The notes under the pieces are model-generated. The model ran no database searches, was not told the origin of the DNA, and saw only the letters and a list, made by a program, of their open reading frames with translations. A DNA stretch of 64,000 nucleotides from Cynocephalus volans (lineage: Eukaryota; Chordata; Mammalia; Dermoptera; Cynocephalidae), in NCBI RefSeq assembly GCF_027409185.1, contig NC_084462.1, positions 154,739,490 through 154,803,489 on the forward strand, given 5' to 3'. Position 1 is the first letter of the stretch; the number at the start of each line of letters is the position of its first letter. Below, piece after piece: positions 19,001 through 31,000 of the stretch. Position numbers and translations under genes: made by a program.

Positions 19001-22000
19001 GTATTAAGTATAGCACAAGTAATATGTGGACATGACAAAGATAGTACCGGTGACACATGGCAGGGTACAGATATAGCAGAAATCACAAAGGTGATACAAG
19101 AATGAGTTTGGGAAACAACGTTAGAGGTCTGCTGTGAGGAGACAAGAAGTTGATGCTAGTGCAAATACTGTGGGAAAATTCCCCAGTGTTCTGCAGCAAC
19201 ACTATGTATTATTCCTATGGCACCAACAGTATAGAGAGGGGAACCCAAAGGTCCCAGGCCCTGGACATCAGCCCCTTGGGTCTGTCAGGGACACCGCCTT
19301 CATCGCCTGCCCTCCACAGGTTCCTGGAGAGTTGGGCCTCAGCCTCCCAGCTCAGCCCTGGCCCCGGACCCAGCCCAGGCTTTAGGCAGCTGAGGCTGGG
19401 AAAAGCATCACCTTGATATCCACTTCAACCTCTTCCTGGGCCGACTTCTCGTCGCTTGTATCCACATCCCCAAAGGTTAGAGTCCCGTTGCGGCCAATTT
19501 TCACCTGCTTCTTGTAGGTGTAATAGAACTCCACACACTGGGCCACAGTCTTGGTCTGGATCTGGTTTAAAGCCAAAACTGAGGTCAGAGACTATTGGTT
19601 TGGCTCACCTGCCTGTGGATAATCCAACCTTTCTTGTCCCTGCATGCCCCTCTTAACCTCAGGCCAAACACTAAACCAAATAAACCAGGAAATGCAAGCA
19701 TTTCTCCAATGCCTGCTCTGCAACAAACCACTGCACAATTAAATTAACCAATGCTTCAGCACTATTTAAAACAAAGAAATAAACTATAAAAGACGACACT
19801 GGAGCCACTGGGGAGATGTGACTATGGATTGCATATTAGAGAGTATTACTATATCAGTTTAAATTTCTTGGATGTGCTAAAGGTACTATGGTTTTGTAGG
19901 AGAATATCCTTGTTTTTAGGAGATACATGCTGAAATCTTTTGAGTCATGTGACAGAGTGTCTGTAACTTACTTTTAAAGATTCACTGAAACAGAGGAAGA
20001 AAGAGAAAATGTGTGTGTGTATGTTAGATAAAGACAGAGAAAGAGCACAAATGTGGCAAACACTTAGCACTTGGTAAGTCTATGTGAGGGGTAAATGGAT
20101 GTCCATTGGACTGTCCTTTCAACTTTTCTGTAAGTTTGAAATTTTTCAAACTTAAAAGTGAAGGGGAAAAAGTCGAGGCATCATCCACATTCAAAGCCAG
20201 CCCAGACCTGGCAACATAGATCCTGCCCTCCCTGCCCCGACTTCATCAATCCAGGCAAACATTTCCATTCCTCTGACAAGTAAGGACAGAGAAATGTCAC
20301 ACTGTCCTATGTAGGGGAAAACTCTAGCGAAACTAACAAGCAAGCCCTGGAAAACCTGAAGAGGAAACAGAAAGCCCAAGCCTTGCTCCTAACTCTGTCG
20401 CCAAATGGCTGTGTGACCTTAGGCAAGTCACCTTTTTCATTTCAGTTTTTTTCACGTGTAAACAGTAAGTGGGGTGAAACTACATGATCTCCAGGGGCCT
20501 CTCAAGCTCTGAAATTCTAGCCCTCCCATTCCATAAATCTATTTAGCCACCGGGTTTAGTTTTTGGACTACTTTTCCAAAGGCTGTTTTCTTTGATACCC
20601 CATCCCAGAGGTTCCCAGACTGCTTAGCCACTGCAGCACTGGGAACTCTTGTCCAGAGAACCCTGGGGTCAGTGAGGGTCCTGTGCCACTCTTCCAGAAG
20701 AATATGAGAGGACAAGATAAATCTAGGGAGCCTAGGCTTGGAAGAGGAAACAGACATGTTTCATCTTCAGGAATGGCCAAGTCACACATTTATTAATTAG
20801 ACCATTCACATTTTTACTGTCAATTCTCTTATTGGTTGTTTGACTGACTGATGGCCTGCTCTTTTCTCTAGACATTAGGGCACTTCAGTGATTTTCATGG
20901 ACACGTACTTCTAGCAATATTGCCCAATCAGGGAAGACAGTGTAACTAACACACAAATGGTCCTCATAGGAGAATTCATCAGCACTTTGTCCAGTCCCCA
21001 GGGCCATTCTTGCCACAACTTACAATCCCAGGAGGAAAGAATGCATTCTTAGAAATACTCTTCTCTCAGTGTTCACACAACCCACTCTCCCCACAGCCCA
21101 GATTTTGTGAGACAGGGCTGGAAAGATGCAATTCCTTATATTAGCAAAGCACTCCACTCTTTCAGAAGAATATGGAGAGAGAACAAGATAAATCTAGGGA
21201 GCCTAGGCTTGGATAACTGAATTACTGGAAGGAAGCCCTGGGTCAGACGAGAATTGGGCAGAGGTCTCCCAGGGCAGCTACGCAGGCACTTGCTGGCTCT
21301 CAATTCCCCTCACCCTAGGGTGACCACCCCTCCCACATTCTCTTGGGGAATGGCTCACCTCTGCTTGCAGCCCTCCTTCCCAGCTTGTCTTCCTGCCTAT
21401 TTTTAAGTCTGATGCCCACTTAGGCCTCCCCAGAGACCCCAGAGCATGGCTATACCACCCTAAGGTAGGGGAAGTGTGTTTAGAATCAACAGGGATAAAA
21501 GGCCTAATTTTTCCCTTCTTGTATTATTTAGAAAATTGTCTCAGTCTCCTTAGTGGTATTGACCTGACTGCTTTTTAAGATGGCTTGGTCAGCGACTGCA
21601 GGGCCACCACTAGCAGAAGGAGTCCCCAAGTCATGCAGGCAGCTCCCAGCCCCCACTTGTCCCTGAAACAGAGCCCCAGCTCACCAGCTTCTGTACTAGG
21701 AAGAAATCCTTCTTGTAGATGGCAATGCCCTTGTTGAACAGCTTCCTCTCAGCCATTTTCCACTGGTCGGAGCCTGCAGGGGAGAGAGAGAACCGGGGTA
21801 GTGAGGTGGATAGGACAGTGGGCACTGTGGGGGCAAGTCTAACCAGCAGAAAAGTGAGAGGCCGCCCATCCACAGTCTCTGCAGGCATTCAGAGCTGGCT
21901 CCCCAGCTCACTTCTGCCACTCACTGGTCATGTCGCTTGGAGCCTCACTCCCTTTGCTTGTGAAATGGGAACTAATAATAGAACCTATCTCACCAATTGT

Positions 22001-25000
22001 GGTGAGGACTAGATGGGATAATGCACGTGAAATCTTTCGTGTTCTGCCTGTGCAGAGCACTAACAGGGATTGATAACAGTGGCTGCTAGGATTAAGTGAC
22101 TTGGTCAATATCCCTCTTAAAGTACAGAGCCCAGAATGGGACATGCACTCCAGGGGCCATCTAAGTTCCAGGCACCTGATGCCAGTTTGGATAGTACTCC
22201 CTGAATTCCTGTCCCTTGTACCTGGGCTTTTTTGCCTAGATGAGCTCCCGCCTGCCCACCCCCTTCTGCCTTCCCTTCCAGGGCACAGAAAGCTCCTCAA
22301 GAACTACCCCAGCTTTGGTGTCCGTCCCCTCGCTCTGGCTCTTGGCTTATCCTCCCCCCACCTCCCTGCTCCCTGTGACTCAGCCTCAAGCAGGGCCCCC
22401 TTGATGCTGGAGATCCCTTGAGGCTCCAGGCCCCCTGCCAACCCCAGCCATGCCCACCTGTGTAGTGATAAGTCGCCAGTGGGTGGTTGTAGGGCCGCAG
22501 GGGCGTCTTCAGTAGCAGCTTATTCAGCGTCTCCTGGAGGGGATGTGAGGGAAAGTTCAGGGCCCTGGCAAAATCCAAAGGGCCTCCGCAGGCCTCTAAG
22601 TAGGGTGGGCACTTACTCTTGCCCCCTTTAAATGCTGAGGGACAGGAGTTCTGGCATGATGAAAGGCCATATTGGGTAGAGCTGCTCAGGAACCAGGCCA
22701 CAGGGCTTAAGAGGGAACCGTGTCCCTCAAGGGAGGGAGCATGGACAGAGAAGGCCCTCAGTGATGGTCCTTTCTGAGGGAGGGGATGCACTGACCCAGA
22801 ATCAGGGATTGGGGTGGATGGGAGGCCCCTGCACAGCAAAATCTGGAGTTTGGAACTAGGGCTCCCTTGGGCTAAGCTCCTACAACCTCCCCCGCCTTGG
22901 TCAGACCCCTCTACCCGCCTCATATCAGCATGCCACAGGCCTGGATCCATGCCAGCCTCCCTATCGGACCATCCCCCTGCTGGGGGCACCATCTCACCAG
23001 GATGTCTCCCCTGGACTCGTGCAAACAGTGCAGGGCCAGCTCCTGGTTGGTGCCAGCGCCAGGGAAAATGCTGGAGCAGGCAGCTGTCAGCAGGTCTTCC
23101 ACTGGATTCACAGGAGCATGGGGAGGGAGGAAAGGAAATGTCATTCAGAGCCAGGCCGGGTCTGGTCCCCTATCTGCCCACCAACCTGCCTTTGCCTGCT
23201 CACTCCTGGGGCCCTCCTCACCTTGCCTCTGCTTCTCCCGGCTGCTCTCTAGGTCCTCCCATGGCTGCCACACCAAATCAGCCTTGTGGGGGTCTGCAGC
23301 TGCCAAGGCACGATCCCTCATTGAGGGGATTTCCGCTTGGAACCGGGAGCCCACGTTGATCCGTCTGCAGGGGTGGAAAGGGCAGGGAGTGAGGCCTCAC
23401 CTGTGCGGACAGGGAACCTGACTATCTCCCTGGGGATGGGAAAAAGATGAGGGGTAGTCAGTGGAGGCTGAGTGTGGCAAGGCCTCAGCTGGGTGTAGGG
23501 AATTTGGGGAACCATGAGTTCAATTTGGCACCTGGTACCACTGGAAAGGCAAGGCCCAGAGGGTGGAAAGGAGAGAAGCAGCTCCAGGTTTACAGACGGT
23601 GAAAGAGTCCGTGGACCACCCTTAACTCTCCTCAGACAGACGTTCAAGTGGAACTGGTTTTTTCCTTTCCCCGCAACATCCACACAGAAACACAGTGGGG
23701 ACAGAGAAACCCAGGGCTAACCACAGAAGCCCAGAGAGGCCCACTGAGCCCTCTGTGGGCCCCACAGAACCCTCCTTTTGCTCCCAGGGCCTGGACCCAC
23801 GTGGCCACCCTCCCGCCATGGGCCAGAGGCAGGGCTGCACTTACGGCTCAATGCTCACTGGGGTGGCCTCCCCCATCACAGAGAGGACAGGCGGGGTGAC
23901 TTCAGCGCTGTCTATGAGACAAAGATCAGGCTGGTAAACTGCACCTACCTCCCTTCAGCAAAGCACCCCCAACCCTGGGTGGCTGCCCTGTATGCACGAG
24001 AGTCACTATGGTGACTCACAGAGTTTACCCTTGGAACTTAGGCACTCTGAGTCCTGGCTCTGCAGTCTGCTGCTAACTGTGATGACTCAGGCCCTTTACT
24101 AAATATTTTGGTGCCTCAGTTTTCACAACTTCAAAAAGGGGCTATTACTACCTATCTCCTAGGGTTAATGTGAGGATTGAATGAAATAGTGCACAGAGCC
24201 CGGCACTCAAAAAATATTAGCTATTATTATTATGAGATCTACTAGTACTACTAAAGCCGTGTCCCTGTGCCCAGGAGCTCCCACACTACAGAATTAATTC
24301 CAATGTAAAACCATGGTTTTCTAGTAAAGAGGCTGAAACTTTGGGCATACTAGGGAGGTGGTGAAGGGGATCACTGTTTTAGAATTATCTTCTCACTTCC
24401 TCTCTGGACTTTCTGCCTCAGTTTCTCCTAAGTGAATTTTCTTAAGGCCCTACATGATTAAGGCCCTACATGATCAAAACATTCCCTTCCCCAAAAAGAA
24501 AATCTTTGTTGACTCCTTTCTGCAAGATAAAACCTGAACTCCTTCGCTCAGGGTTCAAGGCGGTTCCTGCTTCTACCTAAACTCTCCACTACCCCCATGC
24601 TGGGACCCTCAACCCTAGCCAACAGCCCACCTCGCAGCCCGTCGTTCACCCTGCATGGACCCACCTACAGGCCTTTGCACCACTCGTTCCTCTGTCTTAC
24701 ACCCCAGCCCCCTCCCATGCCATAGTTCATGCTCAGCTCTAGCCTCACCCCTTCTTGAACGCTTTCCTCAACATCCCAGGCCAGCAGTCTCTGCAGGCTT
24801 TGGAGCTTAGTAGTGTCAGCTACACTCAGTGGCTGCCTGCCAACCCCACACTGCCGGGAACCTCTGCTTTTCTGTCTCCCAGGCTTTCATGTCAACTCCC
24901 TAAGGACCCTGCACTCTCTAGAACAGATTAGGGTATCCCATACATTCTTGGAGCCTCACAAGACCCAGGTTAAGGCTTTATACCCAAGTGCTCAGTAAAT

Positions 25001-28000
25001 ACTTGTGGACAGACTGACCTCTTCTTTCCTGCCAGTCTGGTCTCTACAGTGACTTCTTCCTGCACAACCCAGCCAGGGAGAGAAGCTTCCAGTGGAAGCC
25101 AGAGGGCTGGAGGCCCGCCAGCCCAGGGCAAACCATTTCTCACCCACAGAAGCCAGGGGGCACCAGAGAGCTACACCGTGGATGAGGTTAGGGTCAGAGG
25201 TTAACTGGGTGAAGGCACCCATGTGCTACTTCCACTCAATTCTCTCCACCACCCTAAGGCATAGGATTATCCCACTTTTCAGAAGAAATGGATCTTTGTG
25301 GAGTGGGCAACACTTTTCTGTGATATATCACCCAGGCCAGCCCAATATTTCCAGAATGTCTGCTCTTGGCTAAAATGACTGTGACCATATCACAAGCAAA
25401 CATGATGACCAAGCATGATGTTAAGGGCTTTACACATGCTAACACAGCTGATCCTCACCACAACCCTAGGAGGTGGCTATTATAAGAAACTGCTATTTGT
25501 GGATCCAAAAATAGTTAAATATTGGCAATTTCATCATCAACTAAGTACTATTAATATCCTCATTTCAATACAGAAGAAACTGAGGCCCCGGGAATTTAAA
25601 TAAGTTGTACAAGGGTATATAGTAGTAAATGGTGGATCTGATATTTGAATCCAAGAAGTCAGGCTGACCCACCCTGTTCTTGAACCAGGACAACCTCCTC
25701 CTCCCTCCAGAGAAGAGAGCAAAGCCCCTTCTCCCAAAGTGTTCTAGCCCAATTCCCAGCAGCATCATAAGCTGCCCTGTGCCCTCTCCCCATTTCCTGG
25801 CCACAGAGGGTGGTCACTTACTAGAGCGCAGCAGGGTGCGATGGGCGCTCTTTGGCGTGATGGGAGGAGGGGCTGGGATGCTGCTGGTTGATATGATGGC
25901 ATTGAAGTAGAGGCCGGAGCCTTCTCGCACGGGGCTAAGGATGGGGGGTGGTGTGTAGGGGGGCAGCTCAAAGCTCCGCTCAGAGGGGTGGTCAGCTAGG
26001 CGGACAGGAGAGCGCAGGTGGCTCTGGTACGGGGTGATGTTGGAGTAGATGGGAGGAGCGATGAAGGTGCCTGCTTTTGTGGGGATGATCAGAGGCTCAG
26101 GCCGTGGCCGCTGCTTTGGTTTCCGCACAGAAGCCTCCCCCTCCAACTTGACATTCATGTCCTCAGCCTAGAGAAGGAAGCAGAAGAAAGATGGCTCAGC
26201 TTCCTGTGTCCTGGGAAAACTGAAGTCTTGACCACTGCTTGCCAGCCTCACCTTTGGAACTCAGTCTGCCCATCACACCCACCAAGGCAAGCCTGTAAAA
26301 GGGAGCAGTTCCAAAGCCCTTCTTACTGTCTCCTCTGGGGCAGAAGTCAGCAAACTGTTTCTATAAAGGGCCAGAGAGTAAATACTTAAGGCTTTGTGGG
26401 CCACATACGGTCTCTGTTACATATTCTTCTTCTTTCCCTTTTTCTTTTTTAAATAATCCCGTAAAAATGTAAAAACCATTCTTAGCTCTGGGTTTAACCC
26501 CCAGGCCATATTTCCCAACCCCTGCAGTAAAGTCCACAATAGCGTGAGAGGGTACAGTAGAGTAGTGAAGGGCGCAAGCTCTGGAGCTGGACTTTTTGGA
26601 TTGGGATCTATTGCCTGTACCTGCTACTTACAATTTGTTTCTATGCATCTTCATTTTTAACATGAGAATCATGAGTACCTACCTAATGGGTAGCTAGGAG
26701 GACTAAATGAATTAATACATGGAAATCACTGAGAATATTATGTAGTACACAGTAATTAATAAACCTTGGCTGTTATCACTAATTAAACTCCAGGCTCTGC
26801 ATTAGATGGAAGCTCCTACTGTGTGCCAAGACCTGAGCTGGGTATGGGACCACAAAATGGAACAGGACGGTTCCTGTTCTCACAAAATTCTTGTTCTCAT
26901 AGTCCTATTCTCAGAGGCCAGCCCACTCATGCTGTCCAAGGACAGCTCTCCTGAGTCACACCTGTCCCTCCTTGGTATGCCTCATGGGCCTCCATATGGA
27001 ATAGAAAGCAGGGCTGTACAGGAAGAGAGGCCTAAGGGCAGAGGATGGAGCCCTACAGGGGAGAGCAGCATTCACGTCTCTCTGGGGACACAGCACTACA
27101 GGTAAAGTTGGCCATGTTGACTGAGTGGGCCTGGGAACAGGCTCTCTCCCACTCCAAGGCTCTAGCTCCCATAACACCTTCCAGCAGGGGGCCCTTGCTC
27201 TCTATGAGGCCCTGGCCATGTCCTCTACCCATCTGTGCCCTCTTTTCTTGTCTACAGATTAGGATAAATGAAAATGTTCATTCTTCCACCTGTAGGGGAA
27301 CAGTATAATCATACTGGAAAAAACGCGGTGAAGCCAAAGCCCCCCCAAACTTGCTAGATGAAAAATGCAACATAAACTCAGCTAGCTGAAATGATCTGTA
27401 ATTTTATAATAAGGGATTCAAACTATTCTGAGTATTTGGCAGTATTTTTGGTGTTAATTTTTTAAGTGTGATAATGGTATTGAGAAAAGAAAGAAGGAAG
27501 GAAAGAAGGAATCCTTATGTATATATTTCGGATACAAACTGAAGTATTTATGGATGGAGTGATACAACATTTGAGGTGTACTTCAAAATAATCCAGTGGC
27601 AGGGAGAAGTGGAGGTACGTATGAAGCAAGATTGGCCATATTTTGATAATTGTGAAAGATGGGTGATGGCTAAACACTGGCATTCATTATACCATTCTCT
27701 CTACTTTTATGCATGATTGAAAACGTCTATAATACAAAGCAAAATAAATCAGGAACTAAATAAACAAATAACAACAATAAGCTTCCCCCTCAAAGCCTGG
27801 TGAAACCACAGACAGGTGGGGATTCAGGAGATCCAAATTCCAGGGCTACCTCTGCCATTATTTGGCTCTATGACCCAGTCAGTCTCTTGCCCTTTCTGAG
27901 CCTATTTCCTCATCTAGGAAATAGGGGCAGTAAGCTGTGTAGTTGCTCTGGCGCCTTCCTGCCCACTCTCAGGACAAGTTGCCCAGGCGTCCAGCCTCTA

Positions 28001-31000
28001 GCACAAACTTTCCCCCAACCAGGGAACAAGACCCCAGACAGAGACTGTGGTGCTCTTAATCCTGGAGCTCCCCTTCCTGTTACAGAGTATAGGCATGCAA
28101 GCCAGCTCTCCAGCTGAGAATAACTAGAAAATCCAGACTCAATGTAAAAAACACATTTCTGACAGTATCAGAGAGCAAATATGTTGGCAAAGAACTAAAG
28201 AGCCAAGATCCAAGGGAAAAAAAGAAAGCCAAAGAGGTGAGCCCAGCATTTGGAACCGTGTTTTCCCTAGAGGCGGATGCTGTACTGAAGAGGCAACTGA
28301 GAGGCCGAGGAACTGAGCAGAACTTTTAACATATTCAAGGAGCTATCACAATAAAAATTGGAGTTTAGGGCTTGCCAAGGAAGGAGAGCCTGGTAAACTC
28401 CCAAGCTTTGGACTGGGACTGCAAAGAGCTAAATCTCACAATAAAGATGAATCAGAAATAGGTTAGTCCTTACAGGGAATAAAGCCCAGCTTCAAATAAT
28501 CTCATCTCAATCTCTGATTAAATTAATGTGATTCAGGATCGCTAGTGTCCTTTGCTACCTATCAGAAGTGAAGATAAATGATCTCTGGAAGAGAAGAACA
28601 TCATCCAGAGTCTTTAATTACCTCAACAATTTTTCATACATTATGTCTGACATTCAATAAAAATAACCAGATATACAAGAAAGTAAGACGTGATTTTAAA
28701 ACAAGAAATAAAAGGTAATAGAAAAGATCTACATTAATGGAGTTACCAAACACAAACTTGAAGAAAACTATGCTCAATTTATGCAATAAAATAAAAGGTA
28801 AGGTAGAGAATTTCATCTAAGAACTAGAAACTCTAAAAATAAACCAAATAGGAATTTGATAATTGAAAAATAAAATGACAGGGCCACCCCGTGGCTCACT
28901 TGGAAGAGCGTGGTGCTGATAACACCAAGGCCACGGGTTCGGATCCCTATATAGGGATGGCTGGTTAGCTCTCATGGGAGAGCATGGTGCTGACAACACC
29001 AAGTCAAGGGTTAAAGATCCCCTTACCGGTCATATTTTAAAAAAAGAAAAATAAAATGACAATAAATAAGGACGCAGTGAATGGGTTTAACAGTGTAACA
29101 GACACAGCTAAAGAGAGAATTAGTAAACTGAAAAATAGGTCTGAAAAAAAAAGGAAAATATAAGAAACTGCATGACACACATAAAATAGGAAAAATGATA
29201 AAAAGGTCTAACAAATTTGTAACTGGAGTCCCATAAGGAGAGGAAAGAAAAATGGAGCAGAAGAGATATTCAAGAAGCACTACAAACTCTAAACAGGATG
29301 AATACAAAGAAAAATATATTTAGGTATAACACAACAAAGCTGCTGAAAATCAAAGACAAAAACCAAAACAAAACAAACAAAAATCTTGAAAGCAACAAAG
29401 ATAAAAAGAGCCTTACATCAAAGGAACAACAATATAGCTTACAGTGATTTCTCAATACTGTCAGAACAATGGATGCCTGAAGACAATGGAATGATATCTT
29501 TAAGGTGCCAAAACAAAAAAACAAAAAAACAAAGAAACCTACCTTGGTTAGAGGTGGTGTTGATAATACCAAGGTCAAGGGTTCAGATCCCCATACAGGA
29601 GAGCCGCCAAAAAAAAAAAAGAAAATAACTACCAACCTAGAATTCTCTAATCAGCAAAGAGATCCTTCAAAAATGAAAATGAAATAAAAACATTTTCAGA
29701 TAATCAAAAACTAATAAAATTCATGACTAGTAGACTCATACTAAAGGAAATACTAAAGGATGTTCTTTAAGCAGCATATAAATGATCTGAGATAGAAGCT
29801 TAGTGATATGAGAAGAAATGAAAGCAACAAAAAGGGTAAGTACTGGGGTAAATCTAAATAAGTAATAACTGAACAAAGCAATGTTATAATGTCCTGTTAT
29901 GGTAAAATATATAGAGAATGAAAATGCATGTCTATAATGTTACATGTTAGGGATTGGTGGAAAATGGAGCTAAAGTGCTGTTAAGAACTTTGCACTGTCC
30001 AGGAAGAGGTAAAAGTACTAACATATTAGATTTCAATAAGCCATGGGTGCACGCTTTAATCACTAGCAGCCCTTCTTAATCAGAGAAATAAGCCCTAATG
30101 TTGTAAGGCATTTTCTGTACATAATGAGTTAACTTCTTTCCTGTACAACTAGAATGGTATTAGCTATCTATGTATCATCTGTCAAAGAACTGGTTAAATA
30201 GTCGCTCAAATCCCTTTCTGTAGGGCTTAGTTTTCTTGCAGAAAATCCAGGTAAGAAGACTGCTAGGGTAATGACTAAAAGAGAAATAAATAAGTATATA
30301 ACTAATAAATTAACAAAGTAGGGAAATGGAATAACAAATCAAATCAATCCAAAAGAAAACAAAACAGGAGAAAAAAGTAACATAGAAAAGGTAGGATAGG
30401 ATAAACAGAAAGCTAACAGTAGATGGCAGACTTCAACCCAAGTATATCAGTAATTACATCAGAGGAATCTAGAGAAGTTGAACTCATGGACCCAGACAGT
30501 AAAATGGTAGTTACCAGGGGCTAGGGGTTGGGGTGGGGGCTGGGGAGATGATGGTCAAAGGACACACAATCTTGGTTAGAAAGTAGAAATAAATTCAGGG
30601 GATCTATTGTACAACATGGTGACTATCATCAATAACAGTGTACTGTATACTTAGAAATTACTAAGAGAGCAGATTTTAAATGTTCCCACCACAAAAAATA
30701 GGTATGTGAGTTAACAGATATGTCAATTAGCTTGTTTTATCTGTTCCACAATGTATACATATATCAAAACATCGTATTGTAGACCATTAATATATACAAA
30801 TTTTATTTGTTAATTTAAAAAATAAATAATAAATAGAAAGAAAGATATAAACTGTATCAATGCTCTAATTAAAAGACTGGATAATAACAAATCCCAACTA
30901 TCTGCCACTTGAGAGATACACCCTAAATAGAAGGTTACAGAAAAGCTGACAGTAAAAGGATAGAAAAAGATACAGTCTGTAGACTCTAATCAAAAGAAAA

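Noticed and set aside
22297-22992. 231-codon minus-strand frame over MIDEAS exon 8
   Set aside because: Only the 25 codons of exon 8 are real; the rest runs through introns and breaks at good splice sites.
23622-24014. Open frames on plus strand overlapping MIDEAS exon 5
   Set aside because: They are antisense shadows of the exon and its introns with no recognisable product.
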